Notes: generated from the letters alone by a model not told the origin. A DNA stretch of 64,000 nt from Sphingomonas sp. PP-CE-1G-424 (GCF_004341085.1 NZ_SLXW01000002.1:124001-188000); one strand, 5' to 3'. Positions 17,192 to 25,876 are shown, counted from the first letter of the stretch. Made by a program: numbers and translations.

Positions 17192-18612
17192 GCCTGCCAC
17201 CCCCCGCCGAGCGCCTTGAAGACGTCGACCTGGCGATCGACGAGCAATGCGTCGGACGCGGCGAGGTTGGCCTGCGCGGTGGTCAGCGCGGCCTGCGCGG
17301 TCAGCAGCGACAGGAAGTCGGTGCGGCCGAAGCGGTACAGCGTCCCGGCCTGATCCGCGGCGCGTGCGGCGCTGGACTGCGCGCGGCGGAGGGCTGCGTT
17401 GCGGTCGCCTTCGCGCGCATACGCGGAGAGTGCGGTTTCGGTCTGGCGAAGCGCTTCGAGCGTGGTCGAATCGAACTGCGCGAGTGCCTGGTCAGCCGCC
17501 GCGCCCGCCTGGGCGATTTGCGCGCGGATAACCGGGCGGTTGGGGAAGCTCCAGCTGATCAGTGGCCCAAGCCCTAGATGGAACGCGTTGGTCGAGCCGA
17601 GCGACGAGACCGGACCGGTGAACCCGGCCGACCCGCCGAGGCTGACCTGCGGATAGAGGTTGGCGGTGGCGACGCCGATCCGCGCGGTCGCGGCGGCAAG
17701 CGTGCGTTCGGCCTGGCGGATATCGGGGCGGCGCAGGATCAACGCGGTCCCGTCGCCGATCGGCAGCGGGCGGGTGAGCGCAGGTGGCTTGGCACAGGTC
17801 GCGACGTCCTTGGGATAGTCGGCGGGTGTGCGGCCCATCAGTGTGGCGAGACGGTACAAGGCGGCGGTGCGTGTCGCGACCTGCGACGGGATCAGCGCCT
17901 CGCTCTGGTCGACCGCGGTCCTGGCGCGAGTCACGTCGAACGCGGTGCCCCGGCCGCCGCGTTGCAGTCGCTGCGTCACGTTGAGCGTCTGGCGTTGCAG
18001 CGCGAGGATGCGGTTGTTCGCGGCTAGCACCATGTTGGCGGTGCAGGCGGTGGCGTAGCTGCGCGCGGTCTCCGCGGCGACGGTCACGCGGACGTTGTCG
18101 CGCGCGGCGGCGACCGCCTCGGCATCGCCTTGGGCCGCCTCGATCGCGCGGCGGATGCGGCCCGACAGGTCGAGCGGGTAGGCGAGGGTAATGCCTAGGT
18201 TATAGTCGAGCGTGCCGGGCAGGTTGCCGCCGGTCGTATAGGGGCGGTCGAGCGAGGCACCGCCGCCGAGCACGGTCGACAGCGTGCGGCCGGCGGCGAC
18301 TTCGGCGACGACCGCATCGGCGCGGCGCAGGTTGGCGTCGGCGGCGCGGAGATCGGTGTTGGCGGCGAGCGCTTCGGTGACGAACGCGTCGAGACGGGCG
18401 TCGCCGTAGAGTTGCCACCAATGGTCGGGGAGGGGGGCGTTGGCGAACGCCTTCTCGTGGCCGCTGTCGAACGCGCCTTGGGCGGAGGGGCGGTTGACGA
18501 CGGCGGACTCGGGGAGCGCGTAGTTCGGGCCGGCGGTGGTGCACGCGGCGAGGGCGAGGGCGAGAATACTCGCGGCGATACCGCGGCGACCTGTTCGCCC
18601 TGTTGGCCCCAC
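17188..18612 (-). CDS. Outer-membrane efflux lipoprotein (NodT/OprM family, TolC-like)
   Basis: Outer-membrane channel of a tripartite efflux pump, ~474 residues. Lipoprotein signal ILALALAACTTAG (lipobox Cys), then the two OEP repeats typical of NodT proteins (WWQLYGDARLDAFV near the start, RRPDIRQAERTLAAATARIGVATANLYPQ in the middle). Start choice: GTG 18612 gives a 23-residue lipoprotein signal and has AGGA six bases upstream, supplied by a repeat arm. An in-frame ATG at 18729 overlaps the HlyD stop (ATGA) but would put a repeat-encoded 39-residue extension before the signal; ATG 18657 is a third option. The downstream MFS start overlaps this stop. Confidence 0.88.
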   Translation of the reverse strand: MGPTGRTGRRGIAASILALALAACTTAGPNYALPESAVVNRPSAQGAFDSGHEKAFANAPLPDHWWQLYGDARLDAFVTEALAANTDLRAADANLRRADAVVAEVAAGRTLSTVLGGGASLDRPYTTGGNLPGTLDYNLGITLAYPLDLSGRIRRAIEAAQGDAEAVAAARDNVRVTVAAETARSYATACTANMVLAANNRILALQRQTLNVTQRLQRGGRGTAFDVTRARTAVDQSEALIPSQVATRTAALYRLATLMGRTPADYPKDVATCAKPPALTRPLPIGDGTALILRRPDIRQAERTLAAATARIGVATANLYPQVSLGGSAGFTGPVSSLGSTNAFHLGLGPLISWSFPNRPVIRAQIAQAGAAADQALAQFDSTTLEALRQTETALSAYAREGDRNAALRRAQSSAARAADQAGTLYRFGRTDFLSLLTAQAALTTAQANLAASDALLVDRQVDVFKALGGGWQA

Positions 18613-18613
18613 A

Positions 18614-18699
18614 CCGTCATCCTGACGAAAGTCAGGACCCAGAGCCACGCAGGACATCGCTTGTAACCCTGGATCCTGACTTTCGTCAGGATGACGGCG
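18614..18699. repeat. Repeat family A, copy 3, in-frame in the efflux operon
   Basis: The inverted repeat sits between the ATG coupled to the HlyD stop (18729) and the lipoprotein signal of the outer-membrane factor. It is open in that gene's frame; its proximal end provides AGGATGACG before GTG 18612. Its centre is similar to copy 4. Confidence 0.9.
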
Positions 18700-18725
18700 G
18701 GGGGTGGGTCGGATGGAGGCGCACG

Positions 18726-19628
18726 TCATGCCGTCGTCCCCGGTGCGACGCGTGGTTGCACCGTTACCGTTGCGGTCCGTCCGACGATGAGTTGTACCCC
18801 CTTCGGTACGTGCGTCAGCTTCACCCGAACCGGGATACGCTGCGCCAGCCGCACCCAGTTGAACGTCGGGTTCACATTGGGCAGCAGGTTCGTCGTGTTC
18901 GTCCGCTCGCTGTCGTTGATCCCCGCCGCGATGCTATCGACGCGGCCGTGCAGTGCCTGCGGTTCGCCCATCAGGTGGACGATCACCGGATCGCCGACGC
19001 GGATGTTGCCGAGCTTGGTTTCCTCGAAATAGCCCTCGACGCGGAGCGAATCGGTGTCGACCAGCGCCATCGCCTGGGCGCCGGTCGCGATATAGTCGCC
19101 GGGGTGGAGGTCGAGGTTGGTGACGATGCCGTGCACCGTGGCGCGGACGGTCGTGCGGGCGAGGTTCAGCGCGGCGGTCGAGCGGGCGCTCTGGGCCTGC
19201 GCGAGCGACGCGGAGGCGGTGGCGACGCGCGCGACGTTCTGCTCGTGTGTTTCCTTCGCGACCAGATCGCCGAGCGCCAGATCGCGCTGGGCCTCGCGCC
19301 TCGCCTGCAATAGCGTCGCGCGCGCGCTCGCGATCGACGCGTCGGACTGCGCCAGCGTCAGCTGGAAGCGGGGGCGATCGACCACGAACAGCACGTCGCC
19401 GGGCTTCACCGCCTGGTTGTCGTGCACCGCGACCTGCGTGACGAGCCCGGCGACGTCGGGCGTCACGCGGACGATGTCGGCGCGGATCTTCCCATCGCGC
19501 GTCCACGGATCGGTCTCGTAGTGCTTCCACAGCCAGATCCCGACGAGCACCGCCAGCAGGACGATCACCAGCGTGACGGCGGAACGGCCGAGCGGCGCGA
19601 GCAGCGATTTGAAACGGGAAGCGGTCAT
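18726..19628 (-). CDS. HlyD-family membrane fusion protein (AaeA/EmrA-like)
   Basis: 300-residue periplasmic adaptor anchored by one N-terminal helix (TLVIVLLAVLVGIWLW). The barrel-sandwich half motif VTPDVAGLVTQVAVHDNQAVKPGDVLFVVD is followed by a short alpha-hairpin (about residues 75-150) and a second lipoyl half (TVRATVHGIVTNLDLHPGDYIATG). The size and short hairpin resemble AaeA (p-hydroxybenzoate efflux). It is coupled by 4 bp overlaps to the DUF1656 gene upstream and to the upstream ATG of the outer-membrane factor downstream. Inferred role: bridge the FUSC and/or DHA2 pump to the outer-membrane channel. Confidence 0.9.
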   Translation of the reverse strand: MTASRFKSLLAPLGRSAVTLVIVLLAVLVGIWLWKHYETDPWTRDGKIRADIVRVTPDVAGLVTQVAVHDNQAVKPGDVLFVVDRPRFQLTLAQSDASIASARATLLQARREAQRDLALGDLVAKETHEQNVARVATASASLAQAQSARSTAALNLARTTVRATVHGIVTNLDLHPGDYIATGAQAMALVDTDSLRVEGYFEETKLGNIRVGDPVIVHLMGEPQALHGRVDSIAAGINDSERTNTTNLLPNVNPTFNWVRLAQRIPVRVKLTHVPKGVQLIVGRTATVTVQPRVAPGTTA

Positions 19629-19831
19629 GCGGAAGGTCCGGTGAGCAGGGCGAGCAGCCCGAGGATGAGGATGAACAGCGCGAGATCGACGAGCGGGCGA
19701 TAGGTCACCACGCGGTAGAAGCCGGCGAAAGCGAGCAACCGCGTCGCCAGTCCGGTGAGCAGGACGGCGGCGACCGCGAGCAGCAGGATGCTCGGCAGGA
19801 AGACGCCGCCGATCGAGATTTCGCCGGTCAT
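19625..19831 (-). CDS. DUF1656 small membrane protein (AaeX-like)
   Basis: 68-residue protein with two predicted membrane helices (LPSILLLAVAAVLLTGLATRL and LALFILILGLLALL), matching the DUF1656/AaeX family found beside aromatic-acid efflux pumps. ATG 19831 overlaps the FUSC stop and its TGA overlaps the HlyD ATG, so it is embedded in the operon. In Escherichia coli aaeX precedes aaeA-aaeB; here the order is aaeB-like, aaeX-like, aaeA-like. Its molecular role is not established. Confidence 0.85.
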   Translation of the reverse strand: MTGEISIGGVFLPSILLLAVAAVLLTGLATRLLAFAGFYRVVTYRPLVDLALFILILGLLALLTGPSA

Positions 19832-21870
19832 GGGGTTGCTCCGTACGCGGGCGCCTGGGGGAACAGGTTGCGCCGGAGCGAGGTCAAAGCCAAGACGCCG
19901 GTGCGGTGGCGATCCCGCGTGCTGGTCGCGAACCCGGCCATCGCCGTGTCGATCCCGGCGAGCAGATCGGGCTCGGGCGGGGCCGGCCTGTCGGGGCGCA
20001 ACGCGCGGTAGTGCCTGCCGACTCCGCGCAGCACCGGGGTAATCGCCGCGGCCTCGCCGGGCGTGCCGTCGAGCCGCAACTGCTTGAGTTCGCCGACCGC
20101 GACGCCGACGCGCAGATCGGTCAGCGCGTCGAGCAGCGGCTTGCCCGGGTCCTCGCCCTGCGCTGCGAGCCGTGGTGCCAGCAGCCCGATCCGGTCGAGC
20201 ATCCGCGCGATCCAGCCAGCGGCATCGGGGCGGCCCGGCGAGTCGCTCCGCGTCGCCAGTTCGCGCCAGCCCGCGCGGATCAAACGCCGTGCGCTGGTGT
20301 CCGCGCCGATCGTCTGAAACAGTCCGACCGTGACGACCGCGAACAACGTGCCGACGAGCTGCGCGATGCCGCCGTTGATGAACGCGCTGAAGTCGCTGCC
20401 GAAGCGGTCGTTCAGCCCGACCGTGTTCAACCCGCCGAGCAGCGCGCCGAGCGTCACCAGCAAGGTCGCGGGGCGCGCGAGGTACATCCCGCCGATCAGC
20501 ATCGGGGGGGCGAGCACCGCCATCAGCGTCACGAAATCGGTGACCCGCGGCAGGATCGCGAAGGCATAGACCGCGGAGATGACCAAGCCGATGATCGTGC
20601 CGTAGAAGAACGCCATGATCGACGGCGCGGGATCGTCGCTGTTGCCGAACAGCGCGCAGCACACGCCCGCGATCAGCACCGCGCCCGCGCCGTCCGCCCA
20701 GCCGGTGCCGATCCAGAAGATGCAGCCGAGCAGGATCGTCGCGATCGTGCCGAGTGCGGCGCGGAGCGCGATGCCGCGGTCGCGGTGGAGCGGGCGCTTC
20801 GTCGTGCGCGCCAGCAGCCGGGTCACGGCGGGCGTGACGGGCGTGCGCGACGGCGAACGCATCTGGTCGCGCAGGTCGCGCGCGTTGCGATGCGCGTCGA
20901 TCAGCTCGGCCAGCCGTGCAAGCAGGCTGAGCCGCAACGCGTCGCGCCAGATCAGCGTGTCGTTGACGGGAGGCTCGAGCGCCCTGGCACGGGCGATCAG
21001 CGCGTCGGCGGTCTCGCGTCGTTCGGCGAGCGGCAGCGGATCGCGCAGCCAGTCGCGGACGTCCTCGATCAGCGCGATCGCTTCGGGGCGGGGGGCGTCG
21101 GCACCGCGTCGCAACTCGACGATCCGGTCGTCGACCGCGCTCGCCAGCGGGAGCAGCATCGACAGCTCGGCCTGGAGCGCGCGGAGCGTGCGGACACGCG
21201 GCAACAGGCGGGCGGTATCGAACGGCAGATGGATGGAGAGCTGATGCAGCTCGTTGATGTCGAGCGCGAGACGGCGGCGGTCGCGACCGAGTGCCGCATC
21301 GGACTCGCCCGCGAGCGAATCGCGCGACCAGCGCTCGGCATCGCCGAGGATCGCGTCGATCCGTCCGAGCAGTACCGCGGTCACGGTCTGCGGAAAGACG
21401 AAGCCGTGGATCAGGCTGCCGCAGAGGATCCCGATCGTGATCTCCTGGACGCGCAACGCCGCCGTCGTGAACACCGCGCCGGGCGCTTCGACCGACGGGA
21501 AGCCGATGATGCTCGCGGTATAGCCGGCCAGCAGGAACAGGTACGCGCGGGGGGTGCGGTCGAGCAGCGAGATGTAGAGACACAGGCCCAGCCACAGCGC
21601 GAGACCGAGCGACAGCAGCTCGGGCGCGTTGACCAGATTGGGCACCAGCACCACCGCCGCGACCGCGCCCAGCACGGTGCCTGCGACGCGGAACACCGCT
21701 TTCGACAGCACCGCGCCCGCCAGCGGCTGCGCGACGATGTATGACGTCGTGACCGCCCAATAGGGGCGCGTCAGGCCGATCCGAAGCGCGATGTAATAGG
21801 CCAGCATCGCCGCGACGAAGCATTTGACCGTGAACAGCGCCTCAGTGCTGCCGAACCGCGAGAGCATCAT
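19828..21870 (-). CDS. FUSC-family inner-membrane efflux pump (AaeB-like)
   Basis: 680-residue FUSC/AaeB-type transporter. It has two blocks of about five to six helices: an N-terminal one (residues ~12-170, starting FTVKCFVAAMLAYYIALRIGL) and a central one (residues ~365-520, including IALRAALGTIATILLGCIFWIGTGWADGAG). They are separated by a soluble region rich in Arg/Asp, with a second cytosolic region at the C terminus. Family knowledge: AaeB exports hydroxylated aromatic acids; other FUSC proteins export fusaric acid. It is the first structural gene after the MarR regulator; ATG 21870 overlaps the MarR stop and its own stop overlaps the DUF1656 start. Confidence 0.9.
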   Translation of the reverse strand: MMLSRFGSTEALFTVKCFVAAMLAYYIALRIGLTRPYWAVTTSYIVAQPLAGAVLSKAVFRVAGTVLGAVAAVVLVPNLVNAPELLSLGLALWLGLCLYISLLDRTPRAYLFLLAGYTASIIGFPSVEAPGAVFTTAALRVQEITIGILCGSLIHGFVFPQTVTAVLLGRIDAILGDAERWSRDSLAGESDAALGRDRRRLALDINELHQLSIHLPFDTARLLPRVRTLRALQAELSMLLPLASAVDDRIVELRRGADAPRPEAIALIEDVRDWLRDPLPLAERRETADALIARARALEPPVNDTLIWRDALRLSLLARLAELIDAHRNARDLRDQMRSPSRTPVTPAVTRLLARTTKRPLHRDRGIALRAALGTIATILLGCIFWIGTGWADGAGAVLIAGVCCALFGNSDDPAPSIMAFFYGTIIGLVISAVYAFAILPRVTDFVTLMAVLAPPMLIGGMYLARPATLLVTLGALLGGLNTVGLNDRFGSDFSAFINGGIAQLVGTLFAVVTVGLFQTIGADTSARRLIRAGWRELATRSDSPGRPDAAGWIARMLDRIGLLAPRLAAQGEDPGKPLLDALTDLRVGVAVGELKQLRLDGTPGEAAAITPVLRGVGRHYRALRPDRPAPPEPDLLAGIDTAMAGFATSTRDRHRTGVLALTSLRRNLFPQAPAYGATP

Positions 21871-22319
21871 CGCGCGCGATCCGCCTGAAAGCGCGCGCCG
21901 AGCCGTTCGGCGACGCGCAGCGCGGTGGCGAGATCGTCGTCGGACACGCCGTCGAGCATCGCGTGGCGCAAGGTCGCGAATTTCGACTCGATCGTGGTGA
22001 CGAGCGTGCGACCGCGGTCGGTGAGGCGGATGCGGCTGACGCGTGCGTCGTCAGGGTCGCGGTGGCGCTCGACCAGCCCGGCGGCGGTCATCTGGTCGAT
22101 CGAACGGACCAGCGAGGCCTGCGTGACGTCGAGTTCGTTCGCGAGATCGGTCTGGCGGACGTCGTCACCGAGCCGCCCGACCTGGACCAGCGCCCATCCG
22201 GTGGAGGCCGACACGCACATGTCGCTGAGCGCGCGATCCGCCGCCTGCCGCCACAGACGCGCGAGCGGCATCAGCGTGCGGGCATAGGAGGATTCGAGAC
22301 GGGCGCGGGTAGAAGTCAT
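21867..22319 (-). CDS. MarR-family transcriptional regulator
   Basis: 150-residue winged-helix regulator. The recognition region TDLANELDVTQASLVRSIDQMTAAGLVERHRDPDDARVSRIRLTDRGR (about residues 55-102) contains the MarR wing signature D-x-R. ATG 22319 is chosen because the length fits the family; a TTG-type upstream extension would run through the operator region. The stop overlaps the FUSC gene by 4 bp, so the regulator is the first gene of the efflux operon it probably represses. Nested palindromes overlap the start codon. Phenolic or other aromatic ligands would be typical inducers (inference). Confidence 0.9.
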   Translation of the reverse strand: MTSTRARLESSYARTLMPLARLWRQAADRALSDMCVSASTGWALVQVGRLGDDVRQTDLANELDVTQASLVRSIDQMTAAGLVERHRDPDDARVSRIRLTDRGRTLVTTIESKFATLRHAMLDGVSDDDLATALRVAERLGARFQADRAR

Positions 22320-22338
22320 TAGCGTGCTAAGTAATGAC
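22315..22338. promoter_or_regulatory. Candidate MarR operator: two nested inverted repeats at the operon start
   Basis: Outer arms GTCATTA (22315-22321) and TAATGAC (22332-22338) are perfect inverts. The inner arms TTAGC (22319-22323) and GCTAA (22326-22330) are perfect inverts with a 2 bp centre. The site covers the marR ATG and the bases just upstream, where binding would block initiation. There is no obvious Shine-Dalgarno, so the mRNA may be leaderless or short-leadered. Confidence 0.6.
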
Positions 22339-22413
22339 GTTTGCCGATGCTGCAATGCGGAATTCGCGACCGGAAGGAAAAAACGTGTCTGCGCGGATGG
22401 TTACACGACCAAT

Positions 22414-22498
22414 CCGTCATCCTGACGAAAGTCAGGATCCAGAGTTACACAGGATATCGCTCGTTACCCTGGATCCTGACTTTCGTCAGGATGACGGC
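22414..22498. repeat. Repeat family A, copy 4, abutting the tmk-like stop codon
   Basis: 85 bp inverted repeat ending 2 bp before the stop codon of the thymidylate-kinase-like gene. Its central sequence closely resembles that of copy 3 at 18614-18699. The rest of the 22320-22413 gap holds the operator region and an A-rich stretch (GGAAGGAAAAAACG). Confidence 0.9.
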
Positions 22499-22499
22499 A

Positions 22500-23159
22500 T
22501 TAGTCGAGCAGCGCGACGATCTCTGCGGCGATCTCTGCCGGCAGCCGCGACTCCCCGGCCTTCACCGTCGACACCGTCGCCCAGCGCCCGAGCAACCCGG
22601 CCTGCGCCATTGCCGCATAATTGGTCCGGACGCGGTCCTGCAGTCCGGTATCCGCTTCGTACGCGTCGAACGCATCGTCGGTGTACGACCGTTTGCGCTT
22701 CTTCAGGATCAACCCGCGGGCGATTGCGGCGGGGGTATCGAGATATACCGACAGATCGGGGGTCGGCAGCGCGAACGCACCGGTCTCGAGGTCGGCGATC
22801 CACGTCATCATCGCATCGGCCTCGTGCGCCGGCACCTGCGCCGCCTGGTACGCCATGTTCGAGGCGATGTAGCGGTCGAACACGACGACGTCGTTCGCCG
22901 CCATCGTCGCGAGCAGGTGATCGCGCGATTCCATCCGGTCGAGCGCGTAGAGCACCGCCGCTGCCTTGGGCGAGGTGCCGCGCGGCAGGGTGCCAGCGAG
23001 CATCGCGCCAAGCGCCCAGCCGCCGACCGTCTCGGTGTAGCGCGGGAACGACACGACCTCGGCGGTACGGCCGGTGGCGCGCAACTGCTCTACCACCAAT
23101 GCCGAAGCGGTAGCCTTGCCCGCGCCGTCGGCGCCTTCGATTGCCAGGAGGAAACTCAT
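22500..23159 (-). CDS. Thymidylate-kinase-like protein (dTMP kinase family)
   Basis: 219-residue P-loop nucleoside monophosphate kinase. Walker A reads EGADGAGKAT (residues 8-17): the residue after the Lys is Ala rather than Ser/Thr. FPRY (about 39-42) and VVVFDRYIASNMAYQAAQ (about 92-109) are thymidylate kinase signatures, and KKRKR lies in the lid region. The arrangement resembles the actinobacterial/archaeal TMPK subgroup more than typical proteobacterial Tmk; the Mycobacterium tuberculosis enzyme likewise lacks Ser/Thr after this Lys. It follows mprF by 38 bp on the same strand. Function as a true dTMP kinase is likely but the primary tmk may lie elsewhere. Confidence 0.78.
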   Translation of the reverse strand: MSFLLAIEGADGAGKATASALVVEQLRATGRTAEVVSFPRYTETVGGWALGAMLAGTLPRGTSPKAAAVLYALDRMESRDHLLATMAANDVVVFDRYIASNMAYQAAQVPAHEADAMMTWIADLETGAFALPTPDLSVYLDTPAAIARGLILKKRKRSYTDDAFDAYEADTGLQDRVRTNYAAMAQAGLLGRWATVSTVKAGESRLPAEIAAEIVALLD

Positions 23160-23197
23160 CCCGTCTGCCCTAGCAAGGCGGCGGGCCCTAGCAAGCC

Positions 23198-25771
23198 TTA
23201 CCGACTCACCAAAGCCTGCAAATCGATCAGCCCGCGCAGCAGCGACGTGCCGCCCGGCGAGGCGATGTAGCGCGGCGTCCAGTTCGGCCTGAACTTCTCC
23301 TTGTACGCGCGCAGGCCCGCGAACCCGTAGAATCGCTCGCCGTGGCGGAACAGGAACGCGGCCACCTTCGACCAGGTCGGCGATAGCCGCCGCGCCTCGA
23401 TCCCCGACAGCGGCGCCATCCCGAGCGAGAAATTGCGATAGCCGTGCTCATGACCCCACAGCATCAGCCGGGTGAACAGGAAGTCCATGCCCCCCTGCGG
23501 CATGTCCTCGGCGTGACGCATCAGGTCGACCGACAATTCCTGGCCGTTCGGGGTCGCCCAGATATTGGCGAAGGCGACGATCCGCTCCTCGATCCGTACC
23601 ACCGCGCAATCGAACGTCGTCAGATAGCCGGGTTCGAACCGGCCGACGCTGAAGCTCTTCTCGGCATGATCCTTGTCGGCCAGCCACCAGTCCGAGATCG
23701 CCTGCAGTTCGGGCAGGATCGCGGGCATGTCGGCGGCCCGCACGACCGCGAACTCGGCGCCGGCGCGCTCGGCGACCCGGCTCGCCTTGCGCACGCTGCG
23801 CATGTCGGGCGTCTCTAGCGTGAAGCCGCCGAGTTCGACGGTCGCCTCCTCGCCGTATTTGACGAGTTTCAGCCCCATCTCGATCGCGATCGGGACGATG
23901 CGCAGACCGATCTGGTACAGCAGCAGCCGCCCTTGCGCGGCATCGGCCCGCGCGCGGATCGCCCAGAGCAGTTCCGACCACGCCTCGGCCGGGCCGACGG
24001 GATCGCCGATCACGATCCAGCTCGCGCCCTTGACCTGATACATCAGGAACGCGTCGCGGCTGTCCGACACCAGGAAGCGCTTGTCGCCGGTGAAGGCGAG
24101 CATCGCGTCGGTCCGGTCGGCATGCGCGAGCGCGGCCTCCGCCACGTCGGCGGGCAGCACGTCGTGGACGAGCGGCACGGGCGCCGCCGCGAACAGCCGC
24201 CAGATCGCCGCACCGATCAGCAGTAGTCCGACTGCAAGGCTGGTGCGCAGGAACCGCGAGGCGTTGGCGTTGGTCTCGAACTCCCACCACAGATTGCTCG
24301 AATAGCCGACGCGGTGGTACGCGAAGAACCCGATCAGCACCGACAGGCCGATCGCCGCGCCGACCCCGACCAGCCATTCGGGTGACAACGGCTCCGCGGT
24401 CAGCCGCGTCCGCCGGTAGAAGGCGCCGCGCGTCCATTGGAGCGCGGCGGCGGTCAGCAACAGGACGGTCGCCTCCTCGTAATCGAGGCCCTTGGCGATC
24501 GACAGCAGCGCGCCGGCGATGAGCAGCGTCCGGGCCGCCCAGAAGGCTCCGTCGAGCCGGCGGTACAGCCCGAGTGCCACGAACAGCAGCATGACCCCGA
24601 CGAGGCTAGCCGCGACATGCGCCATCTCGCTGATTGGCAACGGCAGGATCGTCGCCAGCGCGTTCATCCGGCCGGGCGCGGCGGGCAGCGCGCCCGACAC
24701 CAGCAGCATCGCGCCGCTCATGAACACGAGCACGCCGAGCAGCAACGGCGCCAACGGCAGCGCGATCGTCAGCGGATCGGTCCCGCGGCCTCCCTGATCC
24801 GGCGCGCGCGCCCGCTTGCGCCATTGCCGGCCCTCGTGGAACGCGAGCAGCACCGCCGCCAGGATCAGCGGCGCGACGTAATAGATGATCCGATAGGCGA
24901 GCAGCGCGGCGAGGATGGTTGCGTTGTTCTGCGGCATGGTCGCGATGATCACCGCCTCGAACACGCCGAGCCCGCCCGGCACATGGCTGATCAGCGCGAC
25001 GACGATCGCCACCGCATAGCCAAGGAACAGCACCGGATAGAGGTCGGGGGAGGCGTTCGGGAGCAGCACGAACAGCGCTGCGCTCGCCGCTGCGAGATCG
25101 ACCGTCGACACCAGCAGCAGCGCGAGCGCCTGGCGCGCGTCGGGCAGCGGCAGCCGCCAGCCCAGCAGTCCGATCGAGCCGCCCTGGCGATAGCGCAGGA
25201 CGATCGCCAGCATCGCCAGCGGGATGCCGATCCCGAACGCCCGCTCCAGCAGCGGCGGCAGCGTCCAGTGGACGATCGGCAGCATTCCCGGATGGATCGC
25301 CATCGACAGGCACGCGACGCTGATCACCCCCGCCCAGAACGTCACCCCGGCGATCAGGACGACGCGCGCGACTCCCGCCTCGTCCAGCCCGGCGCGACTG
25401 TAGACGCGGTAGCGCGCCGATCCGCCAGTCAGCATCGCGAGCCCGAGATTGTGGCTGATCGTGTAGCTGGTGAACGACGCGACGGCGGCGGTCCGCCAAG
25501 GTAGCGGATGACCGATCACTCTGAGTGCGATGGTGTCGTAGAAGGTCAGCGCGATGTAGCTGACGACGGTCAGGCCGATCGACGCCGACAGCGCGGGCCA
25601 GCCGAGCGCCGCGAACGCCGTACGCACCTCGGACAGGCGGATCTCCGCGGTCAGCTTGTGGATCGCGGCGAAGCCGAGCACCGCGACAAGCAGCACCGCG
25701 AGCGCGATCAGCGTGCCGCGGCGATGCACGATCCAGTCGCGGATCCGGACGAGGGTGGGTCGCGTCGTCAT
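23198..25771 (-). CDS. mprF: MprF-type bifunctional aminoacyl-phosphatidylglycerol flippase/synthase
   Basis: 857-residue integral membrane enzyme. The N-terminal flippase has about 8 helices (residues ~15-340, starting LIALAVLLVAVLGFAAIH) and includes ISHVPGGLGVFEAVI. Further helices (to ~540) lead into a C-terminal DUF2156 GNAT-like aminoacyl-transferase domain (~560-850) with LVSDSRDAFLMYQVKG, then SLGMAPLSGIE and GLRAYKEKFRPNW. Family knowledge: transfers Lys (or Ala) from tRNA to phosphatidylglycerol and flips the product, giving resistance to cationic peptides and acid. The AcvB/VirJ-like gene sits 105 bp upstream on the same strand, as in Agrobacterium and Rhizobium lpiA-acvB. Confidence 0.93.
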   Translation of the reverse strand: MTTRPTLVRIRDWIVHRRGTLIALAVLLVAVLGFAAIHKLTAEIRLSEVRTAFAALGWPALSASIGLTVVSYIALTFYDTIALRVIGHPLPWRTAAVASFTSYTISHNLGLAMLTGGSARYRVYSRAGLDEAGVARVVLIAGVTFWAGVISVACLSMAIHPGMLPIVHWTLPPLLERAFGIGIPLAMLAIVLRYRQGGSIGLLGWRLPLPDARQALALLLVSTVDLAAASAALFVLLPNASPDLYPVLFLGYAVAIVVALISHVPGGLGVFEAVIIATMPQNNATILAALLAYRIIYYVAPLILAAVLLAFHEGRQWRKRARAPDQGGRGTDPLTIALPLAPLLLGVLVFMSGAMLLVSGALPAAPGRMNALATILPLPISEMAHVAASLVGVMLLFVALGLYRRLDGAFWAARTLLIAGALLSIAKGLDYEEATVLLLTAAALQWTRGAFYRRTRLTAEPLSPEWLVGVGAAIGLSVLIGFFAYHRVGYSSNLWWEFETNANASRFLRTSLAVGLLLIGAAIWRLFAAAPVPLVHDVLPADVAEAALAHADRTDAMLAFTGDKRFLVSDSRDAFLMYQVKGASWIVIGDPVGPAEAWSELLWAIRARADAAQGRLLLYQIGLRIVPIAIEMGLKLVKYGEEATVELGGFTLETPDMRSVRKASRVAERAGAEFAVVRAADMPAILPELQAISDWWLADKDHAEKSFSVGRFEPGYLTTFDCAVVRIEERIVAFANIWATPNGQELSVDLMRHAEDMPQGGMDFLFTRLMLWGHEHGYRNFSLGMAPLSGIEARRLSPTWSKVAAFLFRHGERFYGFAGLRAYKEKFRPNWTPRYIASPGGTSLLRGLIDLQALVSR

Positions 25772-25876
25772 GACCTGCGCAAACCGTGTTTCCGAACCCG
25801 AGTCCCGCTACGAGGCGGACGTGTCTGTTCCCCGGCCCCGATAGTGTCCGGCATTGGCAAGCTCATCGACGACCCC

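Noticed and set aside
19906..21744. Plus-strand open frame of 612 codons across the FUSC gene
   Set aside because: Shadow of the FUSC pump; composition is dominated by Arg/Asp/Gln and no start signal is present.
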